Positions 10,191 to 21,650 of a stretch of DNA of 64,000 nucleotides are shown in pieces (position 1 is the stretch's first letter; each line of letters begins with the position of its first letter). The stretch lies in the NCBI GenBank assembly GCA_047967505.1, contig CM106540.1; one strand, written 5' to 3'. Below the pieces are notes generated by a model. The model worked only from the letters and a program-made list of their open reading frames with translations. It did no database searches and was not told the origin of the DNA. The stretch comes from Dipteris shenzhenensis. Lineage: Eukaryota > Polypodiophyta > Polypodiopsida > Gleicheniales. The translations under genes and the position numbers were made by a program.

Positions 10191-11486
10191 TGCATTAATT
10201 TGTTTGATTATTATTTTTTGATTCGAAAAATAAAAAAATTCTTTTTTCTATCTATTTAAAATGAGCTAGAAATTTTATGCTATGTTATTTGTACAAATAC
10301 TTTTATTCATACAAATAAACTAGTATCCATACAAATAATTTTACTAGAAATAAAGACTTAATTTGGTAGTATGTCTTTTGTGAATGAAGCCACCTCACTA
10401 GCATTGGATGCCTGATTGATTGATTGAAGGATACTCATGATTAATTAGACATGTGAATGGTATGGCATGTGATTACTTTGGCACAAATTTGGTAGAGCAA
10501 CTTAGCTAAATAAGAGCAATTAACGGCAAATCATGATTATTTGAATGCATGAATGAAAGTATAATCAAAGTTTTATTCCATCCCTTGCAATGGTTTACAT
10601 GAAATCACCTATCACCAAAGTAGTTTTGTGAGTTAACGATGCCACTGGGACATATATGGCTTATCAAGATGTCTTAGCCCCTAAAGGGGATCCCTCAAGG
10701 ACCATATTGACTTTGATTGATTGAAGGTTACTCATGATTATTTGGACATTGTTGTACATATATAAAGATGACCATCAAAGTGATCTAGCAAAGCCACAGG
10801 TGTGTCAAGACGTCAAAACCTTGTCAAGGTGGAAAATCTTGTCTTTTTTAAAAGATTGTTTCATGAGTGCAACATCCAAATGCACATCAACATAAATATC
10901 TTCCACAACACCCACAAAAGATAAATTTCTTTAGGACATACTCTAATAGACACCAATATTATTATTATTATTATATGACCATTTGTTTCATTGTACACTT
11001 TTTATCATTCTCTAATTTCTTGTACAAGGGTAGTTCAAATTTGTTTTCTAGTATCTCCTCTAGTGGCATTAATGGAAGATATTTAGATCAAATAGTAATA
11101 AGTTTTCAATTTTCATTCCCCTAAACTCCACCAAATCCAAGCTAAACTTATCCACCCATCCATATTGAGTAGTACCTCACAAAACTAGAAGCTCCTCAAA
11201 ATTAATGCTTCTGTACTTTTTGTGAAACTATACTGTATGAAAAGAGAGAGATGGAGAAAAATGGCCTTTTCATGAGCTCTTGTTGCAATTGGTCATATTC
11301 TTCAGCCTTGTGTAAGTGGTGCTTTTATAATGACCCCAGCTTTACAATAGCACCTCTTACATGAGGCTAGCCTTCGTGACAACTTGCAACAAAAGCTCAT
11401 TGAAAGAACCATTTTTATCCACCCATATCTTTTCATAGAGTATAATTTTGCAAAAAATACAAAAGAGTTAACTTTGTATAGCTCCA
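10191..11486. other. AT-rich interval, no gene seen
   Basis: Nothing beyond short frames without family motifs. There is a short ATT trinucleotide run near 10958-10975. Confidence 0.5.
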
Positions 11487-11690
11487 TTGCTTAGGAGAAC
11501 TACTTAATAGGGAGACACTACTTAATAGGGATGAAAGATAAGGTTTAGGGTAGATCTTGTAGAATCATGCAAATGGACACTACTTAACAGGAGATGAAAG
11601 TTAAGTTTACACTCAATTGCTTAGGAGACACTACTTAACATGGATGAAAGATATGGTTTAGGGTAGATCTTATAGAATCATGCAAATGGA
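11487..11690. repeat. 130-bp tandem duplication, about 1.6 copies
   Basis: A segment starting TTGCTTAGGAGA at 11487 recurs from 11617, sharing ACTACTTAA, GATGAAAGATA and GGTTTAGGGTAGATCTT. The copies differ by small indels. No function is evident. Confidence 0.75.
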
Positions 11691-11883
11691 TAAATGAAAA
11701 GTTAATAATAATCAATTAAAATATTTCATCATTAATGTTTCTAGAGGAGATACTAAAGAACAAAATTAAATTTGCCACATACCAAAAATTTAGAAAAACA
11801 ATAATAATGTGCGATGAAGTCGATGAAAACATAAAAAATTATCCAACCCCATTGGAGTTATTGCATAAGAAAATAATCTTTAT

Positions 11884-12339
11884 GGCTTTGTGGCTAAAAT
11901 GCTAACCAAGAACCTCTGTGAGTTGTTAAGTCTAATTAGACCAAAGTGTTGGTATCTTGTTCTCTAAACCTATAAAACATACTGTGGATTCTATAGATAT
12001 CTTCACTCTTACATGTTCACATCGAGTTGAGCACATCATGCTCCATAAACATAAGCATTCTTGGAAGGGAAAGCTAATAAGTTAGACTAATCGAATGAGT
12101 CTACATCCTCTGGCTTTGTGGCTAAAATGCTAACCAAGAACCTCCGTGAGTTGTTAAGTCTAATTAGACCAAAGTGTTGGTATCTTGTTCTCTAAACCTG
12201 TAAAACATGCTGTGGATTCTATAGATATCTTCACTCTTACATGTTCACATCGAGTTGAGCACATCATGCTCCATAAACATAAGCATTCTTGGGAGGGAAA
12301 GCTAATAAGTTAGACTAATCGAATGAGTCTACATCCTCT
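11884..12339. repeat. Two-copy 228-bp tandem duplication
   Basis: Copy one (11884-12111) and copy two (12112-12339) align almost base for base with no length change; I see only a few substitutions. Both carry CTTTGTGGCTAAAATGCTAA and end at GTCTACATCCTCT. The high identity implies a recent local duplication. A short ALIKE-to-KMLTKNL reading suggests a possible Copia C-terminus, but the evidence is too weak to name it. Confidence 0.9.
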
Positions 12340-12541
12340 GCATTTGATGACAATAGTTTGGATGACAAAGATGCCAAGTATCAAGATTGACGTTGGAGTA
12401 AGAAGTTATTCAGTATTGTCTAAGAGGTTCTCTTATAACAACCCTAGCTTTACCCACAATGATGGTGCCACAGTCATGGTAGTGACAAGGGCAATGAAGC
12501 TTCTTGACCATTCATTCACATATTATTGAAACATAAATATT

Positions 12542-12783
12542 ACAAAACATTCATTCACATAATATTGAAAGAATAAAGAATATTAATTCAAAAGCAAGTG
12601 TAAGAATGTGAATACTTAAAAGTCCATGCACATAAAATCAAAAGAATAAATATATTCATTTAAGAGTAAGTGAAAGAATGTAACTTCATCAGAATACAAA
12701 TGACAAAACATACATTCACATACTATTGAAATAATAAAAAATATTCATTCAAAAGCAAGTGTAAGAATGTGAATACTTAAAAG
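12542..12783. repeat. 161-bp tandem repeat, target of E3 and E4
   Basis: A unit starting ACAAAACATTCATTCAC at 12542 starts again at 12703. The first copy is uninterrupted. The second copy is split by E3 at 12783/16061 and by E4 at 16103/18345. The uninterrupted copy shows what the target looked like before insertion. Confidence 0.88.
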
Positions 12784-13108
12784 TGTAAAAGATCCAATGA
12801 TCGCTACTAAGCCTAGTCCACACAAGATCAGAGGAAGAACTAAGGAGGCTCAAAGCACACTACATAAGACATGAGAGTGAGATAGAAATTTTTTTTCTCT
12901 ATTCAACAATATAGGCTTCTTATATAGAGAGAGCCTTTAGAATAGTCAAACCATGTGGGATCCTCTCATCCACATCTCTCCTTGTGGATATCCTCAATCC
13001 ACATCTCCACATCTTGTAGTCCACATCCTAGGGTGGCTACTTTAATTCTTTCCTATATCATACCTTAGCCCTTTAATCTATGTGCTCATGGCACCATATC
13101 TCTCAACA
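12784..13108 (-). repeat. 3' LTR of E3
   Basis: 325 bp. On the minus strand it runs from TGTTGAGAGATATGG to TTTTACA. Similar over its length to 15727-16060, with a few substitutions and small gaps. Confidence 0.92.
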
Positions 13109-13117
13109 CCTCCCCTT
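13109..13117 (-). promoter_or_regulatory. Polypurine tract of E3
   Basis: On the minus strand AAGGGGAGG directly precedes the LTR start TGTTGAG. Confidence 0.88.
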
Positions 13118-13320
13118 GGTGCCATGATCCTTTGGCTACTGTAAGGTGGTCAGATGTGAGTTACATTCCATCACCTCCCCTTAGTGCATGCATTGCTACT
13201 TAAGGTGGTCAAGTGTGGCTTTTACATGTCAATACCTCCCCTGGGTGCTTTCATAGCTACTCTCAGGTGGTCAGGCTTGATTTACAAAATATAGGCAAGG
13301 TTGGCAACGTTTTTGCTCTC

Positions 13321-14129
13321 TCAATACATTCCATTGATGTCACCTTTTGGCTCATGGCTTGATGACGATGCTATGTAGTTGACCTGTTGGTTCTTCAATC
13401 TGCAATCTTCTTCCTTGTGTCCCAGCTTCTTGCAATGGTGACACTTTGGTTTGTTCTTTAATCTGCAGTCACTTTGATAATGATCCATCCTTCCGCAACG
13501 GTAGCACTTCATTGATGTTTTACTGAATAGTGCTTGTTCTTCATTATAGCTGTTGCATGTTGATGTCGATGTCGATGTCGATGCTTTCAACTCTCTTTCT
13601 TTTTTGAGAAGAGAGGATACACATTCTTCAAACTTTGGATCTGGCAAATTCTTCAAAGTGGTTGTCAATGCACTATACTCTACAGGCATGCTTTTAAGGA
13701 GAATTGCAAGTGCATCTTTCTCTCCTACTTTTGCATTTATGCCCTCTAGTTGAGTCATAATGCTTTTGATTTTGTTGACAAATTGTGCCATGGATTCATT
13801 GAAGCCCATGTGCATACCATAGAATTCAATCTTAAGATGGATTTCTTGGTTTTTGGCTTTTGCACCAAACACTATGTTCAACTCATCCCATGCATCCTTT
13901 GCATGATCCTTAGAGTCTATATGATGAATTATGTTTAGACCCAAGTGCAATCCAATGAGTGATAGTGCTGCTTCATCTTTTTCCTTCCAAGCATCATTTT
14001 GTGCTGTGGGTATGTCTTCTTTTATAGTCTTCCAAAGCTTTTGGTGCATCAGGAGATATCTCATTGTGTAGACCATGTGTGAAATCCTTCCTCGGTGAAC
14101 TTCTCAATAGTTAGGGTGCGGATTGCCAT
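13321..14129 (-). pseudogene. gag: Copia Gag of E3, one frameshift near the N-terminus
   Basis: The natural start is the ATG at 14129-14127 (MAIRTLTIEKF), which after about 17 codons falls out of frame near 14075. The main frame from 14076 to the TGA at 13321 gives 251 residues: a UBN2-type core with KDAWDELNIVFGA and LEGINAKVGEKDALAILLKS, a Ser-Thr tract coded by a GTCGAT hexamer repeat, and two CX2CX4HX4C knuckles at residues 191-204 (CYRC...C) and 212-225 (CHHC...C). All eight zinc ligands are present. Gag is the only protein left in E3 and its length is normal, so it was probably kept or lost only recently. Confidence 0.92.
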
Positions 14130-15714
14130 TGCAAAGGTCTTACCAGTTGATGATACTTTCAAATCTGGCAATGTCTAATTGCATACAGAAAATTTGAGTT
14201 GACAGGCACGTAGAGCTTGAAAAGACAATCACTTTTTTTTTGGAGCGTGTGCAAATTCTTCTTGTATTGCAACTTATGACTTGTCAAAGTTTTATGAAGA
14301 AGAGGGGCCCAATTGATTATGTGGCAGAGGCTGTTCACATGCAGCTTACAAATTGTGCTTAGCAAGGGTACGGAGTGCTTAGGTGGCTGCATGATGATGT
14401 GGTAGTTAACCAATCTTGAACCTAAATCTAACCATGGTTTACTATGGGTTGAGTTGACCAGACTTGGGTTTATGTTTCACGTGGCAAATTCTTAACTAAC
14501 CACACTTAACTTTACCACACCCTTATCTTGCCACATGGCTATCAACGAGGTTGCCAAGATCTATACCTTTGTGAGACCTTCTTGGCTGTGCTGGTGTCAC
14601 GCGTGGCGTCGCCTCTCATTTTGATGGAGTTCTTTGACACTGTTTGTTGATTTTAGCACCATATTTATGAAGCCATAGGATGCGGTCTAGCAAATTACGA
14701 GTACCGGTGAAGCTGCTCTGTGTCGCTAGCATTGAATGCAGGCCAGGGTGATGTGCAGCAATGGAGGAGGTGAGGATTGCAAAGAACTAGCACTGGACTT
14801 CTACACCAGAGCTATGAAGGCCTTGGACTTCTACTGGCATCCAAGGAAGGCCTTGGATGGCTACATAGGCTTTTGTTGCGAGTGCTAGCTAACAGTGAAC
14901 CGAGGCTCGAAGATGGAGTCTAAGCCTTTGAAGGAGGCTATGGGAAGCATTCAAGCCTGAGACTTGGTTGGTCGATAGTACCAGGTGTTGGAGCTATTTG
15001 TGTTGAGGTTGGAGATCTGCAGATTTTGTTGCTGGAGTGCCGTTTGCTAGTGCTATTAGAGTAGGTGTTGGCTTGTCTTCGAGAATCTTTGCTTAGAGCA
15101 TGGCTCGACTTATAGACGGGCCAAGCTCATTGGCATGTGAACTCAGTTTATGGCAGAGCTCTACGCACATAGATGCATAGCAAGACCCAGCTCTTTTGCG
15201 TTCATCGCTTCCCTTCATCGAAGCTTGGTGCTGTTTCCAGACTGAGTTGCCACCTGGGAGCTTACTTTGGTGTTCCAGGGCATCTTGTCGTTTGGAGAGC
15301 CTCCTATGAGCTAAGTAGTAGATCTACCTGAGCATGCGTCGTTTTAGAGATGGCACTAAAGAGGTCGCTGCTAGTGGTAGATGAAAGGAGCTAAGGAGGT
15401 GTTGAAAAACTCTGGTGTAGAGGATTTGAGCCATGGCTAAAGGTCGCCTTTGCTATAGGTAGGTCGTCAATGAAGCCTTTGTTGAAGCTTAGGGTTCTGT
15501 CTCCCAATAGAACTATAGACTACTGAGAGAAAAACTCGCAAAGAGTTTAGTCTCCTTAACTCTATTTCTGAGAGAGTGTAGACTCACTCAAAGTAGGGGT
15601 CTCTCTCTTAGTGGACTCTCAAAATCTCATCGACATAATTTCCCAAACTCTCCCTAACATCAAGATAAGAGTGTGCCACTCACTCTAAACTACCTAGGCT
15701 TGTGGGCAACCTAT
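14130..15714 (-). other. Long leader of E3
   Basis: About 1.6 kb between the PBS and gag, with no family motif on either strand. The gag-proximal part (about 14090-14400) is shared with E4, while the rest differs. Large non-coding leaders are usual in non-autonomous LTR elements. Confidence 0.7.
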
Positions 15715-15726
15715 GCTCTGATACCA
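15715..15726 (-). promoter_or_regulatory. Primer-binding site of E3
   Basis: GCTCTGATACCA on the plus strand, i.e. TGGTATCAGAGC on the minus strand, adjoining the LTR. Confidence 0.93.
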
Positions 15727-16060
15727 TGTAAAAGATCCAATATATGATCGCCACTAAGCCTAGTGCACACAAGATCAGAGGAAGAACTAAGGAGGCTCAA
15801 AGCACACTACATAAGACATGAGAGTGAGATAGAAAATGTTTTTCTCTATTCAAAAAAACAAGATAGGCTTCTTATATAGAGAGAGCCTTTAGAATAGTCA
15901 AACCATGTGGGATCCTCTCATCCACATCTCTCCTTGTGGATATCCTCAATCCACATCTCCACATCTTGTAGTCCACATCCTAGGGTGGCTACTTTAATTC
16001 TTTCCTATACCATACCTTAGCCCTTTAATCTATGTGCTCATGGCACCATATCTCTCAACA
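15727..16060 (-). repeat. 5' LTR of E3
   Basis: 334 bp, TG...CA ends in minus orientation, flanked outside by the AAAAG duplication at 16061-16065. Confidence 0.92.
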
Positions 16061-16103
16061 AAAAGTCCATGCACATAAAATCTAAAGAATACATATATAT
16101 TCT
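16061..16103. other. 43-bp target remnant between E3 and E4
   Basis: Matches the uninterrupted tandem unit at about 12616-12660 (AAAAGTCCATGCACATAAAA). Its first five bases are the E3 duplication and its last five (ATTCT) are the E4 duplication. Confidence 0.9.
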
Positions 16104-16428
16104 TGACAAAACATGTGTGCCTCAGGATCTATGGAGCACTCTAAGGTGGATGGAACCTATGTGGAAACATAATGAAGAGAGTGCTCATGACATGTACCTC
16201 AAGTCAATTAGGTTCCAAGATAGATTATCTTGGACTCATAAAGAGAATCTTGAGATAGTGCAAAGTGCTTGATTGATATTACTTCAAATGAACCTCCCTT
16301 TTATAGGTGAGGGTACTTACATCCATTTGCTTGCTCACATGTGGGATATGTCCTCCATGCCATGTGGCAGCTTGCCCTTTGCTCATACCTTTGCTCTACA
16401 TGTGCTCATGGCACCACAACTCTCAACA
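16104..16428 (-). repeat. 3' LTR of E4
   Basis: 325 bp. Minus-strand start TGTTGAGAGTTGTGG resembles the LTR start of E3. It has about 24 bp that the other LTR lacks (near 16324-16346). Confidence 0.9.
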
Positions 16429-16437
16429 CCTCCCCTT
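16429..16437 (-). promoter_or_regulatory. Polypurine tract of E4
   Basis: AAGGGGAGG on the minus strand, as in E3. Confidence 0.88.
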
Positions 16438-18031
16438 GGTGCCATAATCCTTTGGCTACTGCAAGGTGGTCAAATGTGAGTTACATTCCATCACCTCCCC
16501 TTAGTGCTTGCATTGCTACTTAAGGTGGTCAAGTGTGGCTTTTACATGTCAATACCTCCCTTGGGTGCTTTCATAGCTACTCTCAGGTGGTCAGGCTTGA
16601 TTTCAAACATATGGGCAAGGTTGGCAAGGATTTTACTTTTCAATGCTTCATGTCGATGTCGTTGTCTTCTTCTCTTAACGTAGCTTGATGCATGTTGCTT
16701 TGTTCTTCCATGTGCCTTAATGCTTTATGTGTGGATGCCATGCTTCGTGCTATGGTCATCTCATGCACTTGTGCTTTTGGCATGCTTATGACAATGATGT
16801 GTGCATTCATGCTTTGCTTTTCCATTTGTTGCAAAGGTCTTACCAAGTGATTACTTTCAATATTGGTAGTGTCTAATTGCATACAATGATTCTGATCTGA
16901 CAAACACGTAGAACTCGAAAAGACGATCACTTTTCCCTTTTGGAGCATGTCCAAATTCTTCTTGGATTGCAAGTTATGGCTTTTTGAAGCTTTTGTGAAG
17001 AAGAGGGGGCCTTAATGATGTGGCAGAGGCTGTTCACATGCAGCTTACAAATTGTGCTTGGCAAGGGTTTACTATGCTGAGGTAGCCTGATGCCACGTGG
17101 CACATTTTTAACCAAACTGAATTAACCCAGAGTTCAAACAAACCTAACTATGGTCCAAGTAACTGAACTTCACCCTACTAACTAAACTACTCCTAGCTGT
17201 GGTTAAGTTTTATCTTTGCCACATGTCAATTTTTGGGGAACCTTAGGAGACTTTGTAGAAACTATGCAATCTGTTCTGTCAGTGCATTGACGGAGATGCG
17301 GCGAGTTTGTTAGAAGGAGCGGAGTCATAGGAGCCGAGCATTAGAGTCTCTCCTGTAGTTCGATGTAGCAAGTAGTGTTGTAGACAGAGGTGGTCACGGT
17401 GGCTGTGTAGAAGCTTTGGGTTCTGGAGTCATCCATGGAGACGGGAGCCTTGTGACGATGGAGGAAGCTATAAGGAGTTCACCTGTCATTGACGGAGAGG
17501 CCGCATGAGCCTTGGCTGCTGAGTTCGGTGCACGTTGCTGGCGTCGGCTAGATGGAAGTTGTGCTGATGATGGTCGGTGGTGCAGAGCCTTATACGCTGT
17601 GTGCAGCTGCTAGAGGCACAGTAGTGGAGCGGCCCTTGCTAGTGCTGGAGGAGCAACCACAAGGTGTACTGTGAGCCTTGGAGCTATTGTAGTTGGAGAC
17701 AGTGCTCGCTTTGGAGCTAGGAGGTTGGAGCCACTGATCACGGGCTGCTAGACAATGTTGGTGGTTGTTCAAAAGCATTGAAGAATTTGCTCGTTGTAAG
17801 GAGGCCCGTCTCAGTTGCCGTAGCTACTATTTTGCCCAAGCTAGAGTCGCGACCCTCTGGAGCATTGCCCATGAGCAGTCTAGTTGCTGCAAGGCTATTG
17901 AAGCTTGAGCTTATGGCGGCTGTTCGTGGCTGCCCTTCATTGTAGAGTCCTCCTATAGGTCTTTTGTAATCTAGGAATGGAAGCAATCCTAGTGAGCTAC
18001 TAATGAGCTAAACTAGGAGAGGTAAACCTAT

Positions 18032-18043
18032 GCTCTGATACCA
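18032..18043 (-). promoter_or_regulatory. Primer-binding site of E4
   Basis: TGGTATCAGAGC on the minus strand, adjoining the LTR. Confidence 0.93.
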
Positions 18044-18344
18044 TGACAAAACATGTGTGCCTCAGGATCTATGGAGCACTCTAAGGTGGATGGAACCTAT
18101 GTGGAAACATAATGAAGAGAGTGCTCATGACATGTACCTCAAGTCAATTAGGTTCCAAGATAGATTAGCTTGGACTCATAAAGAGAATCTTGAGATAGTG
18201 CAAAGGCTTGATTGATATTACTTCAAATGAACCTCCCTTTTATAGGTGAGGGTACTTACATCCGTGTCCTCCATGCCATGTGGTAGCTTGCCCTTTGCTC
18301 ATACCTTTGCTCTACATGTGCTCATGGCACCACAACTCTCAACA
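18044..18344 (-). repeat. 5' LTR of E4
   Basis: 301 bp, shorter than its partner mainly through one deletion of about 22 bp. Followed outside by ATTCT. Confidence 0.9.
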
Positions 18345-18349
18345 ATTCT

Positions 18350-19196
18350 TTCAATAATAAGTAAGAACTTACAACTTAAGATTAAAAATTAATCATGTAT
18401 GCAAGAATAAAGCTATTTCACCAACATTTAAAAATAAATAAATTATAAAGTTAAAAAAAGAATAGTTTCAGAGATTTTAGGAACACATATACATGAGATC
18501 CAAATAACTTTATTAAACAAGAAAACAAATTACAAATCACAATTTAGAGATCTTAGGAAAACAAAATAAACTCCATATACACACAAATCACATAAAACAA
18601 ACTCCGCTTAACACAACATAAATCACAATTTTCAAAAGAGATCTTTTAATCTCAAAACAGAGATCTTGAGAACTCACACAAACAAACTCATTCACAAAAG
18701 AGAGATTAGAATCTCAAAACAGAGATCCTGAGAACTCACACAAATAATCTCCATTTTGATTAAGACCTCTAACATTGCTTAAGCAACCTCCAAGGCCTAC
18801 CTTTTTAAAATTTTCTTCTTTGATCTCTTATGCTCAGCTAGAGAACCAAGTGCTAGATGAACACAAAATTCTCCTCTATGTGCATATATAAGCATTGCAT
18901 CATGTATTTGTACCAATGAAATTTTGCACGAACAGTTCTTTGTATGGATAAATTGTATTTGTATGAATACTATCAAATGATGTGGTGAATTCCTTAAAAA
19001 ACGTGACATGGTAGCATTTCTTTGTCCACCTTATTCTCCTTATTGAATCATTCATCTAATTTTCTGGTATTTTTCAAATCATGAATTCAAAATTTTATAC
19101 TTAGTGGGGCATTCGTGTTAGCGACAGTTGTTGTGGGCAGGGGCTGATCATCTTTGTAGGGGTAGTCTTTTAGGAAGTGAGGTCTATGGGGGTTAA
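18350..19196. other. AT-rich interval, no gene seen
   Basis: The left part continues the 161-bp target repeat in diverged form. Phrases such as AGAGATC...GAGAACTCACACAAA recur at about 18640-18740. The right edge (19087-19196) may be the continuation of a minus-strand gag interrupted by E2. Confidence 0.45.
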
Positions 19197-19203
19197 AGGT
19201 CAC

Positions 19204-19354
19204 TGTGCCTTTACCCCGGTTATGTACAATACTCAAACAAATATATAAATGAAGGAAAAAGAAGATTAGGGTGTTCTGCACCCACCAAAACTTGTGTGGC
19301 TCTCTGTTTCTCTCTCTCCCTCTTCCATTCTTGCTTCCGTTGAGAGCACTCTCA
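19204..19354 (+). repeat. 5' LTR of E2 (left boundary uncertain)
   Basis: Ends CTCTCA two bases before the PBS, and contains AAATATATAAATG near 19239, a likely TATA box. If it starts at 19204 it is a short LTR of 151 bp. An alternative start at the TGTTAG near 19116 would make it 239 bp. Confidence 0.6.
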
Positions 19355-19356
19355 AC

Positions 19357-19368
19357 TGGTATCAAAGC
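19357..19368 (+). promoter_or_regulatory. Primer-binding site of E2
   Basis: TGGTATCAAAGC, the same variant as at 8226-8237. Confidence 0.9.
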
Positions 19369-20807
19369 CGGGTGATCTAGCTGAGCGTGCGTGAATGCTT
19401 CGAAGCTCAACAACTTTGTGGGAGGAAGGAGAAGCTCTGTGGAAAGCTTTATGGGTGACTTTACTTGCATCCGAGTGTGCAGAGACTTTGGAGGAACCTT
19501 TGGAAAAGTCACTTTGGTTTTGCGAAGTGGTTTTGAGAGCCTGTTAAGTGTTTTCAAAGAAAAAGTCGTTTTTTAAGCTTTTCCTTGTTCTGTTCGATGA
19601 CAGAGCGTATTGACTTGTAGAGGCAAATATTGCTTGCTTTTGGTGTCCACTTCACTTCAGGAGCTTGGAAACACCTTCATTCTTGAATCTAGGATCATTT
19701 CATCGGATTTTTGACTTACTGTGTCAGTTCCTACGTTTTTCTGCCCGGGTGTTGGAACTCAAGTTTGGAGCAACCATTTGCAAATCTACAGTTCGAGTGG
19801 ACTCAAGAGGTCCTTAAACTTCTATGTTGCTCATCATTCGCACTTCGGTGGTGTTTACAAACAATTCTGTTTCCAAAAACGTTTTTCAGTCCATGTATTG
19901 GACCCAGTGATTGAGACAGTTTCCAAAACCGTCTATCCCATTGTGTTTGGACGCCCAAAAACCCCTACTTGTTAGTTCTTGCACCATTCGGTGGAGTATT
20001 TTCAGAGTTATAGATCTCTGTGTATTTGATTTCATTTCTCTGTTATGCATTTTTCATTCTAAGGTTTTGAAACCTTAGATTTATGCCACATGGCAGTGGA
20101 TAAGTGTTGACTCCCATTTCTCACTCATCGGTTGGGATTTTGGAGTTTCAGCAGAAGAGAGATATTTGCAAATTTTCTTGCTGAGTCCGATTATGTAATG
20201 ACGCCCATGTTTTGAGGCATCTTAGGTTCTATTTTCAGTAGCGGTCTTTTCCGTGGGACCATGATTTCTTGAGCATACCTTATGCAGATCACTCTGGTTG
20301 CAGTTTGAGCCATGTGCGCTCATTCGTGGTGTGCATTGGGTTGCAGTGGATGATTTATAAGCCATTTGGATGCATTGCGATCATTATTGGATGTACTGAT
20401 AGCCCAGATTGCCTGGTGGGATGCTATTTTTATGGACGCTTTGCACATGGATGATATATTATGCTGAGGGATAGCTTTGACACATTGCAGTTGATGCACT
20501 GATAGTGTTATGCTCTCTTGGATGAGATATTGTTGATGCATATGCCCTGGATAGTGTTTATGCTTGAGCCATTTGGCACTTATTGGCATTTTGGATTGCC
20601 ATTACAGTTGGCATTTTCTTTTGGGCCAGATTTGCTCATATGGATGCATAGTACATGCACATGAGTCATCTGAATCTTTTGATGCTTTGAGCTTTGAGTT
20701 TTGGTGACATTTTACTCTATTGTGGCATACACATTTGGGTGCACCTGGTATTTGGTGTGATTCTCTCTTGCATGCACTAGCATTTGGGATTTTTCTTTAT
20801 TTGCATC

Positions 20808-21650
20808 ATGGCATCCTCTTCCATGTTTGAAAAGGAGTTTTTCAACATTAAAAAGTTTGATGGGATAAACTTTTCTTTGTGGAAAGAACAAATAAGGGAC
20901 GTGCTTATTCAAAAGACGCAGATTAAACCCTTGGTAGGGATTGAAGCTAAGCCTGCAAATATGTCTGAGGATGATTGGAATGAGTTGGATGCATTAGCAA
21001 AGTCTACTATTAGACTTCATCTTGCAAAGTTAGTTTATTTCACAATAGTAAGTGAGCAGACTACAGAAGATTTGTGGAAGAAACTGTGTGCCACTTATGA
21101 GAAAGAAACTGCCTCTAATAAAGTTTACCTCATGAAGAGGTTGTTTGAGCTGCAGATGAAGGAAGGGGTCTCCATTACTTCTCACTTGAATGAGTTCAAT
21201 ATTATTTTCAGCTAGCTTCAAGCTCAAAAGATGAATTTTGATGCGCAGACTAAGGCAATATTTCTCTTATGTTCATTGCCATCCTCATAGGATACCTTCT
21301 GTACAGCTGTCAGTAACTTTGCAGCTGGTGGAGTACTGAAATTTGATGATGTTGTGGGTAGCTTGTTGGCTGAGGAGATTAGACGGAAGTCTATGGATGG
21401 CAACAAGTAGGATGTAGCCTTAAATGTGCAAAGGGGTAGATCACACTTTAGGGGGAAGTCCCAAGAAAGAGGGAAATCTCGTAGCAAATCCAGGGCACGG
21501 AACATTGAGTGTTACTACTGTGGCAAGAAGGGCCATATGAAAAAGGATTACTACAAGCTAAAAAGAGACAAAAGGATAAGAAAAAGAATTCAAATTGGGG
21601 TGCAAATCAGAAGGAAGAGAGTCCAAGGGAGGACAAAGGAAAAGTGAAGA
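20808..21650 (+). pseudogene. gag: Copia Gag of E2, broken
   Basis: Starts MASSSMFEKEFFN at ATG 20808, chosen because it opens the typical Copia FDGINFSLWKEQI motif. TAG codons stand at 21213-21215 and at two further in-frame sites near 21288 and 21408. The zinc knuckle at 21510-21551 reads CYYCGKKGHMKKDY: the fourth ligand, normally Cys, is Tyr, so it could not hold zinc normally. The frame shifts shortly afterwards, near 21560-21600, before protease. Confidence 0.88.

Larger units (their letters stand above)
12784..16060 (-). mobile_element. Gag-only non-autonomous LTR element (E3)
   Basis: A 3277-bp minus-strand element. Its LTRs are at 15727-16060 (5') and 12784-13108 (3'), the PBS at 15715-15726, the PPT at 13109-13117, and AAAAG target duplications lie at 12779-12783 and 16061-16065. 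The interior carries a Copia gag frame and about 1.6 kb of leader, with no protease, integrase, RT or RNase H. That is the architecture of the known TR-GAG class of non-autonomous elements, which would depend on enzymes from an autonomous partner. Confidence 0.92.
16104..18344 (-). mobile_element. Non-autonomous LTR element without gag (E4)
   Basis: A 2241-bp minus-strand element with LTRs at 18044-18344 (5') and 16104-16428 (3'), PBS at 18032-18043, PPT at 16429-16437 and ATTCT duplications at 16099-16103 and 18345-18349. Its PPT-side 200 bp and the PBS-distal leader near 16830-17080 align with E3, but the gag of E3 is absent and replaced by about 200 bp of degenerate sequence. No coding domain of any kind remains, so it depends wholly on proteins supplied by other elements. 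Confidence 0.9.
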
